A stretch of DNA of 64,000 nucleotides from an uncultured Paludibacter sp. Its GTDB lineage: Bacteria; Bacteroidota; Bacteroidia; Bacteroidales; Paludibacteraceae. Positions 33,033 to 41,740 of the stretch are shown one piece after another; position 1 is the stretch's first letter, and each line of letters starts with the position of its first letter. Position numbers and translations under genes: made by a program. The stretch spans positions 124,001-188,000 of the forward strand of contig CALCBD010000054.1 in assembly GCA_937897985.1 (NCBI GenBank). Reading direction: 5' to 3'. The notes under the pieces were generated by a model. It saw only the letters and a list, made by a program, of their open reading frames with translations. It was not told the DNA's origin and searched no databases.

Positions 33033-33917
33033 ATGAAAATATTAAAATATATTTTGGTTTTGACAATCGGTGCTTTCCTCTTCACTTCCTGTGACGATCT
33101 GAATAAAGCTCCTATTTTCGATGATGCTGATGCTTTTGTGGCATTCCGTAGTTCAACCGTAAGTATTGGTGAGGAAAAAGGTACCATTGATATTCCTGTT
33201 CTCCTTACATCGCTTTCGGGAATCTCGACCACAGTAAACTTCGAATTTGTTGCCGATGGTGCAACTGCTATCGAAGGTAAAAATTATCAGGTTTTAAATA
33301 CTGAAAAGAAGCTTACTTTTACAAAAGATGCTCCTACTCAGTACATCAAGCTTAAATTGCTGGACAATGCAACTTTCAATGGTGATGTTTCTGTAACCAT
33401 TAAGTTAAGTTCACCGGTAGGCGTTAACCTTGGTGCAAGTAAAACCTGTGTCCTGACCATTACCGACGACGAACATCCGTTGTTGTTCATTCTTGGTGAC
33501 CTGACAGCTAAGGGAACTTCTTACTTTAACGGTGCGGAAGAATGGAAAATTACCATTTCGAAAGATGCTACCGACCTGACAAAAGTATGGATTTCTAACT
33601 TTGTTAACGGAGGTTCTTCTGCCAACAGCCCGATTTACGGTGTTGTAAATGCAGAAAAGACTGAAATAAAGATACCTGTAAGTCAAATCATTGCTACAAG
33701 TACTTCATATCCGAAAATTATTCTCGAAGGATTCTACGGACCTGATGGCGCAGAAGATATACCTACCGGTGGATTTATCACAGGTAAGATAGCAACTGAC
33801 GGAACAATTACCATTCAGGATGAATTCGGATCTCATGTTTATAAAGATGATGCTGCGTCTGTATCTGCAGGCTGGTACAACATTTATAAAGCAGGTGTAA
33901 CTATGAAGAAAAATTAA
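33033..33917 (+). CDS. Surface lipoprotein with Calx-beta-like domain
   Basis: A 294-residue lipoprotein (signal ILVLTIGAFLFTSC, lipobox Cys then DDLN). Residues ~28-150 look like a Calx-beta domain: AFVAFRSSTVSIGEEKGTID, TTVNFEFVADGATAIEGKNY, TFTKDAPTQYIKLKLLDN, DVSVTIKLSSPVGVNLGASK, ending in CVLTITDDEH. The C-terminal ~140 residues form an unrecognised beta domain (LTAKGTSYFNGAEEWKITIS). Proteins in this position of SusCD loci are usually extra ligand-binding lipoproteins (SusE/F-like). I see no catalytic motif. Confidence 0.75.
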   Translation: MKILKYILVLTIGAFLFTSCDDLNKAPIFDDADAFVAFRSSTVSIGEEKGTIDIPVLLTSLSGISTTVNFEFVADGATAIEGKNYQVLNTEKKLTFTKDAPTQYIKLKLLDNATFNGDVSVTIKLSSPVGVNLGASKTCVLTITDDEHPLLFILGDLTAKGTSYFNGAEEWKITISKDATDLTKVWISNFVNGGSSANSPIYGVVNAEKTEIKIPVSQIIATSTSYPKIILEGFYGPDGAEDIPTGGFITGKIATDGTITIQDEFGSHVYKDDAASVSAGWYNIYKAGVTMKKN

Positions 33918-33936
33918 TTTATTAAATTAAATAGAT

Positions 33937-35580
33937 ATGAGACGTTTAATATATAATGGAATTTTAGCAATTGGTCTGATTTTAGCCGGTTGCACAAGTT
34001 TTGATCAATACGCATCTGAAGTTTATGATGCTGGTCCTTCGATAGCTGTTACTGCTACGGCTGTTACCGATTCGACATTTACTCTTACTGTAACTCCGGG
34101 TGCCGGTACTGTTTACTACTCTTATGTAGTTGAACAGGCCGATGCTCCGAAAGACGTTGTAGCTGCAAGTCTTTTGAAAGGTGTAACTTACAAGGGAATT
34201 CTGAACGGGGTAATCAATACCACCGACTATCCGACATTTACATCGAATATGCGTACAAAAGCGGGTGCTCCTTTGTGTTTGCCGAATAAAGTGTATCAGA
34301 TTTATGCCGTGGCTGCCAATAAGGAAGGTATTGTAGGCAATGTAACCAAAATTTCGGTTACCACTACCGATAGCAAAAGCCCCGGTGCTGCTTCATTCTC
34401 CGGCAATGCTTCGACAAAATCGGCAGCTGTTACATTCTCCGAAAACATCGTAAGATCGACCGGAAAAGTTACAGCAACTTATTACAAGGAATATGATGTG
34501 GCCAACCCAACGGTTGTTGAGCTGACCAACAGCAATATCAGTATCAGCGGTAAAGTGGTTACCATTTCAGCTCCGGATGCACCTGCAGGTGCATTCGTGA
34601 ACTTCAACTGGGAAGCCGGTGCATTTACTGATGTCTTCGGAAATCCTTGCAGCGCTTATACTACCAAAGGTTTCAGTGCTACTACAGGTGCTCAGGTGGG
34701 TGTTCGTTTCCGTGCCGAAACAGTGGCTTTCGATGTGCTTGACAAATACTTTACTACTCCGGCTATAGGCTCTGCATTTGTTGACTGGACCACTTTTGAT
34801 GGTGCTATTGAATTTGACAACAATATTTACAGAGTGAATGCGAATATCAAAACCGGTGATTTTAAAGTAATTTATTCAAGTGCTTCCAAAACTTCGTCAA
34901 TTAACTATTTGTCGACCGACTGGACAGTATCAGGCAAGAAAATCACTTATAAACTGAAAGAAGCTCCGGCTTTCGGTGATAATATCGATGTGTCGATTGC
35001 TGCAGGTGTTATATTTGATGTTTGGGGAAATCCGAACAAAGTTTACACTTCAACAAAAACAAAATGGAGCCGCTACGAAGCTTTAGGAACCTATAGTTTT
35101 ACCTATACTTCAGCTTACGATGCAACTCCGGTGACTTATTCAGCCGACGACGTGGTAATTGTTAAGGATCCGAGCGTAACCAATGGTGTTATCCTTATGG
35201 ATTTCTATAACAAAGGATCAAAAGTAAAGGGTATTTACGATGTTAGCAAACATACAATGTCAATTGCTCATTTATCGCAGTTGGGTACAGCCCTGGATGG
35301 CGGTACGCTTTACGGACTTGCTACCTACGATCGTTTGGGTGCAACAGGTGCCAAAGGTGATATTATTTTTACAATCAGCGACGATCAGAAAACTATTACA
35401 TGTGCCAATCAGCTTGCTATTGTGGCCACAAGTACTGATTATGCAACCCTGGTTGGATACTGGGACAAACTGAACGATGTGAAATTAACCAAACTCACAA
35501 CCGGAAGTGCAGTAAAAGGTATTCAAAAAAGCCAGAAAAAACATACTGCCTCTGTTGTAAAAGTTCCTGTCGCAAGATAA
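33937..35580 (+). CDS. Surface lipoprotein with Ig-like (SbsA-type) domains
   Basis: A 547-residue lipoprotein (AIGLILAGCTSF lipobox). Residues ~30-135 form a fibronectin-like or Ig-like beta domain. Two bacterial Ig-like Big_5/SbsA-type units follow (ASTKSAAVTFSENIVRSTGK with ISGKVVTISAPDAPAGAFVN; then NINAN-type DFKVIYSSASKTSSINYLST with WTVSGKKITYKLKEAPAFGD). The last ~170 residues are a separate beta domain (YSFTYTSAYDATPVTYSADD). There is no T9SS signal. It is the last gene of the SusCD transcript, closed by the terminator at 35601-35632. Probably a ligand-binding or spacer lipoprotein; the substrate is unknown. Confidence 0.7.
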   Translation: MRRLIYNGILAIGLILAGCTSFDQYASEVYDAGPSIAVTATAVTDSTFTLTVTPGAGTVYYSYVVEQADAPKDVVAASLLKGVTYKGILNGVINTTDYPTFTSNMRTKAGAPLCLPNKVYQIYAVAANKEGIVGNVTKISVTTTDSKSPGAASFSGNASTKSAAVTFSENIVRSTGKVTATYYKEYDVANPTVVELTNSNISISGKVVTISAPDAPAGAFVNFNWEAGAFTDVFGNPCSAYTTKGFSATTGAQVGVRFRAETVAFDVLDKYFTTPAIGSAFVDWTTFDGAIEFDNNIYRVNANIKTGDFKVIYSSASKTSSINYLSTDWTVSGKKITYKLKEAPAFGDNIDVSIAAGVIFDVWGNPNKVYTSTKTKWSRYEALGTYSFTYTSAYDATPVTYSADDVVIVKDPSVTNGVILMDFYNKGSKVKGIYDVSKHTMSIAHLSQLGTALDGGTLYGLATYDRLGATGAKGDIIFTISDDQKTITCANQLAIVATSTDYATLVGYWDKLNDVKLTKLTTGSAVKGIQKSQKKHTASVVKVPVAR

Positions 35581-35600
35581 AACTTTTATAAATAAATTTA

Positions 35601-35637
35601 AGAAGGACTGTTTATTTATATTCAGTCCTTCTTTTTT
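35601..35637 (+). terminator. Terminator of the SusCD transcript
   Basis: AGAAGGACTG (35601-35610) pairs perfectly with CAGTCCTTCT (35623-35632), 12-nt loop, followed directly by a T-run to 35637. It lies 20 bases after the stop and ends one base before the -7 box of the next gene. Confidence 0.92.
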
Positions 35638-35638
35638 C

Positions 35639-35646
35639 TATCTTTG
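35639..35646 (+). promoter_or_regulatory. Promoter -7 box TATCTTTG of the C10 protease gene
   Basis: TATCTTTG sits 22 bases before the protease ATG at 35669. The position 20 nt upstream (35615-35618) reads TTTA, one base off TTTG, and falls in the loop of the preceding terminator. The leader would be ~15 nt. Confidence 0.65.
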
Positions 35647-35668
35647 TAGTGAATTAAAATATAAATAT

Positions 35669-37312
35669 ATGTATCAAAAGTTTGTTTATTTTATTTTTTG
35701 TTGGTTTCTTTCGGTATCAGCTCTTTTTCCGAAATCTGTTACAAGTCAGTTCGTAGTTTCAAAATTACCCTCTTTTGCATCAGCCAAAGGTATTTCATTC
35801 GACGAGGTTCAGCAGATTACAGCATTTAAATACCGTGGCAATACAGCTTTCTACTCGGTTAATTTCAAACCGGATGGATGGATGCTCATTGCTGCCGACG
35901 ACGAAGCAACTCCCATCATTGCATATTCAAAAACAGGAAATTTTGTTGCTACTCAGCTTCCTGAATCTATGCAAAGCTGGCTTGACAACTATGCAGGAAA
36001 TATCCTCGAACCTTCGGTCGACTCACAGAAAACAACTCATCCGGGCTGGGAAACCGCTCCTGAAAAATCATCGGCAGCCGTTAAAGCTGATATTGTGGAA
36101 CCACTTGTTCAGGTGAAATTTAACCAGTCGAGTCCATGGAATAAATATTGCCCGGCCGATAACAACGGCAAAGCTTATGTGGGCTGTGTGGCTGTGGCTA
36201 TGGCTCAGGCGATGACAGTTCCTCAGTATCCTGACAAATCAGTCGGTTATTTCAGTTACAACTGTCCTCCGTACGGAAATTTATCCATCGATTATAATAA
36301 TGAGCCGGCATACAACTGGAGTTTAATACTTTCGGGTACCGACAACAGAGATGAAGCTGCCAGACTGCTTTATCATTGTGGCGTTTCTGTAAAAATGGAG
36401 TATTCATCAACCGGCTCGGGAACTCAGACAAGCTATATCCCGGCTGCCCTGAAAACATACTATAAATACCCGAATTCCGTTGTTTCATACAGCAGAGGGA
36501 GTTACTCAGGCAACTGGGAAGATTTGATTAAAAATGAGCTGTATCACGGCAGAGCTGTGGTTTATTCAGGCAACGACGGACTTGGAAATCCTGGTCATGC
36601 TTTCAATCTTGATGGCTTTGACGGAAACAGTATGTATCACATCAACTGGGGTTGGGGCGGAGCTAATAACGGCTACTATTCTATCAATAATGTAAAGGAT
36701 GGTACTAATGATTATACTAAAAACCAACAGGTGGTGGTAGGTATCAGGGCTCCTTCGGTCGGTCCTTCGGACATCAATATCAGCAACTTAACAGTGAAGG
36801 AAAACCAGCCTGCCGGTACTGTGGTTGGCGACATTACCATCGACAGTGAAGCCGTGAATCCTGTTTACGAATTTGTTTTAAAAGGTGCATTCAGCATTTT
36901 TCTTCACGATTATATGCCAAGTGCTTTTTATGTGGAAGATGGCAAACTTAAGACAAGTGCTTCTTTTCAGCTCGAGGATGAATCAATTCCGGTAAATGTG
37001 AAAGTTACTAACGTAGCCAATAAAATGTATTATGAAAAGCAATTCAACATTGCTATTGTAGCTGCGAATACAGCCATTAACAGCCCGAATGATTCAGAAA
37101 AAAATATATTTTTCAGCGACAATACAATCATTTACAACGGTAATGAAGAGAATGCTCAATTCACCCTCTTTACACTTTCCGGTTCAAAAGCATTAAATTT
37201 AAAATTACAAAAGGGGCAAAACTCCCTTACCGGATTTAATCTTGCGCCGGGTTATTATATTTTAAAAACAAACGAAATTTCAATTAAGCCAATCAAAATA
37301 TTTATCCATTAA
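35669..37312 (+). CDS. C10-family (streptopain-like) secreted cysteine protease with T9SS sorting domain
   Basis: A 547-residue protease precursor. Signal peptide (MYQKFVYFIFCWFLSVSALF). Residues ~25-115 form the inhibitory propeptide (ISFDEVQQITAFKYRGNTAF, DGWMLIAADDEATPIIAYSK, YAGNILEPSVDSQ). The papain-like C10 domain, ~125-360, has SPWNKYCPADNNGKAYVGCV with nucleophile C173, and PGHAFNLDGFDGNSMYHINW with catalytic H310, then WGWGGANNGYYSI. A cadherin-like beta domain (ISNLTVKENQPAGTVVGDIT) and a T9SS sorting domain (FTLFTLSGSKALNLKLQKG) follow. Relatives include streptopain, Prevotella interpain A and the periodontain-like proteases of oral Bacteroidales. It has its own promoter directly behind the SusCD terminator. 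Confidence 0.9.
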   Translation: MYQKFVYFIFCWFLSVSALFPKSVTSQFVVSKLPSFASAKGISFDEVQQITAFKYRGNTAFYSVNFKPDGWMLIAADDEATPIIAYSKTGNFVATQLPESMQSWLDNYAGNILEPSVDSQKTTHPGWETAPEKSSAAVKADIVEPLVQVKFNQSSPWNKYCPADNNGKAYVGCVAVAMAQAMTVPQYPDKSVGYFSYNCPPYGNLSIDYNNEPAYNWSLILSGTDNRDEAARLLYHCGVSVKMEYSSTGSGTQTSYIPAALKTYYKYPNSVVSYSRGSYSGNWEDLIKNELYHGRAVVYSGNDGLGNPGHAFNLDGFDGNSMYHINWGWGGANNGYYSINNVKDGTNDYTKNQQVVVGIRAPSVGPSDINISNLTVKENQPAGTVVGDITIDSEAVNPVYEFVLKGAFSIFLHDYMPSAFYVEDGKLKTSASFQLEDESIPVNVKVTNVANKMYYEKQFNIAIVAANTAINSPNDSEKNIFFSDNTIIYNGNEENAQFTLFTLSGSKALNLKLQKGQNSLTGFNLAPGYYILKTNEISIKPIKIFIH

Positions 37313-37324
37313 TTCTGAAAGAAT

Positions 37325-37996
37325 ATGAAAATCAAAGATTTAATAATGTTTTTGTTGCTATCAACTTTTGTTGTAAATGCTCAGGGTTATGAACCTACCA
37401 CAAAGTGGCCCTATTTGTACAATGATTTCAATAAAGGTACTGTGTATTTTGCAGATAATTCGAAAACCACTGCTTCGGTCAATATTCATCTGATGGGCAG
37501 TTTGCTTCATTACGAAAAAGACGGACTAATCTATCATATCGACAACCAAAAACTTACCGGGGTTGAAATCGGCGACGACAAATTTGTTCCTTTGGATGGT
37601 AAACTGGTGAAGATTATCGCTAAAATGGGAAATAACTACCTCGCCAAACTTACTACAGGCGATTTTGATGCATTGATGACAAGTAGCGGTGCTTATGGTA
37701 TGAGCTCAACGAGTTCGTCGGTTAATAAATTGAATTCAATAGATATAGGTGGTATCAGCAACCTGAATTACAGACTAATGGTCGATGAAAAACAGGAAGG
37801 GCGCATTCTGCCTCTGAAAGTTTCGTACCTGCTTTTTGTTGACGGTAAAACGATTCCTGCTGTTAAAGCGGAGATTGAAAAACAACTATCAGGTGACCAA
37901 AAGGCTGAATTTAAAACTTTTATAAAAGATAATAAAATAAAATTCAACAAAGAGGAAAGTTTGATGGAACTGCTTAGGTTCTTTCAAAAAAAATAG
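37325..37996 (+). CDS. Small secreted protein of unknown function, paired with the C10 protease
   Basis: A 223-residue protein with a signal peptide (IKDLIMFLLLSTFVVNAQGY). Residues ~25-110 resemble an uncharacterised Bacteroidetes beta-repeat seen in YxLxxDFxxGxVxFxDGS-type proteins (YLYNDFNKGTVYFADNSKTT, LLHYEKDGLIYHIDNQKLTG, DDKFVPLDGKLVKIIA). The C-terminal third is helical and charged (AVKAEIEKQLSGDQKAEFKT). It starts 12 bases after the protease and ends before a terminator, so the two are probably co-expressed. A regulator or partner of the protease is possible but nothing in the sequence shows it. Confidence 0.6.
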   Translation: MKIKDLIMFLLLSTFVVNAQGYEPTTKWPYLYNDFNKGTVYFADNSKTTASVNIHLMGSLLHYEKDGLIYHIDNQKLTGVEIGDDKFVPLDGKLVKIIAKMGNNYLAKLTTGDFDALMTSSGAYGMSSTSSSVNKLNSIDIGGISNLNYRLMVDEKQEGRILPLKVSYLLFVDGKTIPAVKAEIEKQLSGDQKAEFKTFIKDNKIKFNKEESLMELLRFFQKK

Positions 37997-38031
37997 CCCG
38001 CAACAGTGTTGATATTCAATAATATATATAT

Positions 38032-38070
38032 AAACAGGAAGCCCGCTCATTTGCAGGTTTCCTGTTTTTT
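38032..38070 (+). terminator. Terminator of the protease transcript
   Basis: AAACAGGAA (38032-38040) pairs with TTCCTGTTT (38059-38067), 18-nt interior, followed by T-rich sequence. It lies between the plus-strand protease unit and the convergent sugar operon. Confidence 0.8.
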
Positions 38071-38133
38071 CTTTGTTTTTACCAATGATTATTTAAACAC
38101 GGAGCTACTGCGTACCAAAAAAAACACCTTTTT

Positions 38134-38988
38134 TTATAACTGTTCTTTTGTTATCAGCCTGAAATCAGTCGAAAACGAACCTTTATTTTCCATTCCGCCT
38201 AAAACCTTAAGCGCATATTTTATCCCTTCCACAGCCATTTGCGATCCGAATGCGTCGATGGTTGCAGGCATTTCGCCGGTTTGCAGGAAAGGCCGGACAG
38301 ATGCATCATTATCAAAACCTATCACAGGAATAATTCCCGATTTGTGGTGCTTTTTAAGGACTTTAAGCACCCCCAGTGCCATGGCATCGTTGCTGCACAA
38401 AACGCCCTGAACTCCGGGATACTTTTCATAAAGGCTGCTGAAAACCTGCTCAGCTTTGTCAGTTTCCCAGTCGGCCGGTTCAGATGCGAGCAACTGAAGT
38501 CCCGATTCACTGATTGATTCCATAAATCCCGCTTTTCGTTGTTGCGCATTTTCGGCTGCAGGGAGCCCTTCAATCAGAATGACTTTTGCTCCCTTACCGA
38601 TTTTAGCGGCAAGTACATCACCTGCTTTTTTGGAGGCCGTTTTATTATCAGGCCCCACAAATGTGAGCTCTGCATCTGATTCACGCAATAATTCCTCATC
38701 GAGTTTTATGTCGATATTGATAACTTTTACTCCCGACTTTAAAGCTTTCACAGTCACCGGTACTAATGCTTTCGAGTCGATCGGCACAAGCACAATAGCG
38801 TCAGCTCCATCCTTAATCAGATTGTCGACCAGCTCTATTTGCTGCTCGATTTCGGTTTGTGAGGCAGTCCCGACTGTTATCAGTTGAAATTTTTTTTCAT
38901 TTTCAGCAAATAACTCCGCTCCTTTTTTCATTTCCTGAAAAAATTCGGCATTAAGCGACTTCATTACCAGACCAATAACAGGTTTCAT
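38134..38988 (-). CDS. Sugar-binding protein of the periplasmic-binding fold, without signal peptide
   Basis: A 284-residue protein of the type I periplasmic-binding (ribose/galactose, Peripla_BP_4) fold: KPVIGLVMKSLNAEFFQEMK, DGADAIVLVPIDSKALVPVT, VKVINIDIKLDEELLRESDA, FVGPDNKTASKKAGDVLAAK, GVQGVLCSNDAMALGVLKVL, IPVIGFDNDASVRPFLQTGE. Family members normally have a signal peptide (ABC-transporter receptor) or an N-terminal LacI HTH. This one has neither: MKPVIGL starts directly on the first strand. The upstream alternative (MRSVLGG, at 39030) does not add one and lies in a palindromic element. No ABC permease or ATPase is nearby. Last gene of the sugar operon; a cytoplasmic sensor or carrier is inferred. 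Confidence 0.75.
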   Translation of the reverse strand: MKPVIGLVMKSLNAEFFQEMKKGAELFAENEKKFQLITVGTASQTEIEQQIELVDNLIKDGADAIVLVPIDSKALVPVTVKALKSGVKVINIDIKLDEELLRESDAELTFVGPDNKTASKKAGDVLAAKIGKGAKVILIEGLPAAENAQQRKAGFMESISESGLQLLASEPADWETDKAEQVFSSLYEKYPGVQGVLCSNDAMALGVLKVLKKHHKSGIIPVIGFDNDASVRPFLQTGEMPATIDAFGSQMAVEGIKYALKVLGGMENKGSFSTDFRLITKEQL

Positions 38989-39010
38989 TTGATTATTATT
39001 TATATACCTG

Positions 39011-39069
39011 CCCCCTAACACGGATCTCACACCAACCCTCTCAGGGAGGAGAGGGAGAAAGAAAGGGGG
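39011..39069. repeat. GC-rich palindromic intergenic element (copy 1)
   Basis: Between permease and binding-protein genes. CCCCCT (39011-39016) and AGGGGG (39064-39069) form outer arms; CCCTCTC (39036-39042) and GAGAGGG (39049-39055) form an inner hairpin. The composition is far more G/C-rich than surrounding spacers and resembles the elements at 43316-43340, 44263-44284 and 44341-44370. Confidence 0.5.
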
Positions 39070-39111
39070 AATAAACAGATTTTTCGATTTTTGTTATTTT
39101 ACAACTTCAAA

Positions 39112-40116
39112 CTAAATTTTCGACATGGTGATGGTGATGAGTCCTGCAATAAACAACACAAACATCGCCGTTAGCAGAGCATTGGTACCTTTTGGTGCCG
39201 ATTTAAATTCTTTCCATACAAATACTCCCCAAAACATGGCCACAACAGGAGCCCCGTTTGTCAGTGCGTACGAAATCGTCGGTCCGGCTTTGGGAATGGC
39301 CATAAAACTTACCACCATACCTGTCATCCATATTACTCCACCTAAAACGCCTGTGAAATGGGTTTTCATATCACCTTTAAAATAATCCTTCAGACTTAGT
39401 TTTGCGCCTTCAACCGGATGACGCATAACGAAATAATTAAAAACCGGAGTGCTGATCAAGGCTCCAATGCTAAAGAAAAATACACCTGTAAACGGAGTAA
39501 GACTACCGGTTCCTCCTGAAACATAAGCAGGGTCGAGCGATTTTACCACTAATCCGTAAAAAAAAGCTATGGTAACACCTGCCAACAGGGAAATAACCAA
39601 TCCTTTTGTCATGGATCCTTTTTTGGCTGTCGATAATTTCCTGTAAGCCGCCATGCAAAACAAGATAGCTGCTACAATAAATCCTACTCCCGAAAACAGA
39701 ATCATCGTATTATTCCCCTGAGCACCGGAAATAAAAAAGTTGACCAGAATACCCAACACCCAGGCAAGTCCTCCTCCAATCGGAAAACCTACAGCCATAC
39801 CGGCAATGGCCATTGCTGCTACCAGCAAAAGTGTACCCAGATTCCAAACAATTCCACCGGCCATGGCATACAAAATACTGGTGGAGTCAGCCTGCGTTAA
39901 ATCTTCGATAAAACCGCGACCATCGGAACCAAAACTACCAAGGGTAAATGCAGCTACAACAGCGGTGAGTAGAAGCCCCCAGACAAAATCGAAATAAAAT
40001 AACTCGAAACGCCAGTTTTTAGCTGTCATTTTTTGAGTGTTCGACCACGAACCCCAGCACACCATACTGAAAAGCAGAAAAATTACTGCCGGGAGAAAAC
40101 TGTGAATTAGTAACAT
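39112..40116 (-). CDS. GRP/RhaT-type sugar permease
   Basis: A 334-residue integral membrane protein with about ten helices, in the drug/metabolite-transporter superfamily branch that includes glucose/ribose porters and RhaT. Visible: AVIFLLFSMVCWGSWSNTQK, FDFVWGLLLTAVVAAFTLGS, AGGIVWNLGTLLLVAAMAIA, GMAVGFPIGGGLAWVLGILV, VISLLAGVTIAFFYGLVVKS, HFTGVLGGVIWMTGMVVSFM, NGAPVVAMFWGVFVWKEFKS. Family proteins import sugars by proton or cation symport across the inner membrane. It lies between the isomerase and the binding-protein genes and is the only transporter in the operon. Confidence 0.85.
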   Translation of the reverse strand: MLLIHSFLPAVIFLLFSMVCWGSWSNTQKMTAKNWRFELFYFDFVWGLLLTAVVAAFTLGSFGSDGRGFIEDLTQADSTSILYAMAGGIVWNLGTLLLVAAMAIAGMAVGFPIGGGLAWVLGILVNFFISGAQGNNTMILFSGVGFIVAAILFCMAAYRKLSTAKKGSMTKGLVISLLAGVTIAFFYGLVVKSLDPAYVSGGTGSLTPFTGVFFFSIGALISTPVFNYFVMRHPVEGAKLSLKDYFKGDMKTHFTGVLGGVIWMTGMVVSFMAIPKAGPTISYALTNGAPVVAMFWGVFVWKEFKSAPKGTNALLTAMFVLFIAGLITITMSKI

Positions 40117-40232
40117 AATGTATCAGATTTTTATGGTTAAGCGCAAATTTTGCCAATTCTCACTAACAATTACCAAAATACATATTCGGAAATTTGTGTT
40201 GATTTGCGTAATTTACGTTCAGAATCGGTTTC

Positions 40233-41654
40233 TTATTTGTGATGATATAAACTCCAGCCTAAGTAGGTTTCAATCGACTCACTAATGATTTCGGCTACGC
40301 TTCCACGTACCATGGCTACATGATGCTCATATCCGTTTTTGCAGATATATTTAAGCAATTGCTGCAAATTGTCAACCTGCGAAACTGCAATACCGCCATC
40401 CATACCGTAAGGATCCTGTGTAAATTTCCCCTGTCCGAGATAGGATTTGATAACTCCTTTGGTATCGTCGGTGGAAATGCGGAAATACGAGAAATCGCCC
40501 GGTGCCACCATGCCTTTTACAGCTCCGAATGTATCTTCCTGACCCAATACTGTTCCAAGAACATCGAGCGAACCTATGGTCAGTTCATTTTGCATAAAGC
40601 TTTTAGGATAATTGCTGCAATGTGTGCAAACGCATTTGTTGCGGTCGGTGCCGAAATTATTGTTCCAGTCGAGCAATGCCGGTGCATTCCCCGAAGCCAG
40701 CATCAAAGTGTACATCGAAACGGCTCCGGCGATGTCCACTTCGCAGGCACTCGGCATCAGTTTTTCGCCCAGCATACTCATAGTCAGGCACGAAGCACAG
40801 CCATAGTTATGTTGCAATGAATCCCAGCATTCGATAGTGGATGCATCAATTTCGTTAGCAGCAAGCCAGTTTTCGACAGCCACACCAAATTTTGCCTGAC
40901 GAATAATTTTATCTTCGTGAACAGTGGTGGCAATTTTACCATAATCTTTAATCTCTGCCAGTTTCCATTTCAGATCGGCCGATTGCAGATTTACTTTATT
41001 GGCAGCCCCCAGAATTTCAGATAAGTCTACCGTAACCACAGTGATACCGGTAGCCTGAAGAATTTTTTCGCTGGCACGTACCGTCTGGAAAGCCGCCGGG
41101 CGGGCACCGATAGCACCGATACGGGCATTGCGCAACCCGTTCACCACTCGGCAAACCGAAGCAAATTTCTTCACATCCTGTTCGAATAATTCACTGTCGA
41201 GCGGATAAGTATGATAAACAGTATCGGTAAACGGAATTCCGTACTGATAAAAATTATTGCAAACCGAAATTTTACCACAAAAAGCATCGCGGCGACTGTA
41301 TACATCAACTTTATCATTATCGTCGTCCATTGCCTGAACCAGAATGGGTACATTCAGCCCCGATAATTTAATCGCATTTACAATTCCAAGCTCGTTACTA
41401 AAATTGGGTAACACGATGATAATTCCATCAATTTTATCGCGGTTATCGCTGAAAAGCTTAGCGCATTTTTTACCGTCTTCGTAACTGTCAACACTTCCCG
41501 ACACAGTAGCATCTACCGGAAGAATTACATAATCGTGTCCCAATGCTTCAATTTTCGGAAGCAAAATTTCGCGGGCAGCCAAACCAAGTTTAGCACTGAA
41601 AATATCTCTGGTACCGATAATCAGTCCAAAGGTGAGTTTTTGTTTGTAAGCCAT
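40233..41654 (-). CDS. L-fucose/L-arabinose isomerase-family sugar isomerase
   Basis: A 473-residue protein of the L-fucose/L-arabinose isomerase superfamily, whose members interconvert aldoses and ketoses with Mn2+. Features: KLTFGLIIGTRDIFSAKLGL, DGIIIVLPNFSNELGIVNAI, LNVPILVQAMDDDNDKVDVY, FCGKISVCNNFYQYGIPFTD, RIGAIGARPAAFQTVRASEK, ECWDSLQHNYGCASCLTMSM, GNAPALLDWNNNFGTDRNKC, APGDFSYFRISTDDTKGVIK. It is shorter than typical FucI. The uncharacterised group to which it seems to belong is found in sugar operons; its substrate cannot be read directly. With an adjacent FGGY kinase and split transketolase, an aldose such as D-apiose is plausible. Confidence 0.8.
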   Translation of the reverse strand: MAYKQKLTFGLIIGTRDIFSAKLGLAAREILLPKIEALGHDYVILPVDATVSGSVDSYEDGKKCAKLFSDNRDKIDGIIIVLPNFSNELGIVNAIKLSGLNVPILVQAMDDDNDKVDVYSRRDAFCGKISVCNNFYQYGIPFTDTVYHTYPLDSELFEQDVKKFASVCRVVNGLRNARIGAIGARPAAFQTVRASEKILQATGITVVTVDLSEILGAANKVNLQSADLKWKLAEIKDYGKIATTVHEDKIIRQAKFGVAVENWLAANEIDASTIECWDSLQHNYGCASCLTMSMLGEKLMPSACEVDIAGAVSMYTLMLASGNAPALLDWNNNFGTDRNKCVCTHCSNYPKSFMQNELTIGSLDVLGTVLGQEDTFGAVKGMVAPGDFSYFRISTDDTKGVIKSYLGQGKFTQDPYGMDGGIAVSQVDNLQQLLKYICKNGYEHHVAMVRGSVAEIISESIETYLGWSLYHHK

Positions 41655-41740
41655 ATTTTTTATATTAGATATTTAGTGAATTATATTATGTCTTTTGTCT
41701 TTGTTCTTTTATCAATCCTTCCGTGTCCCTGATTTTTCAT

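Noticed and set aside
40320..40820. 166-codon plus-strand frame inside the isomerase gene
   Set aside because: Antisense shadow of a conserved coding region with no start signal.
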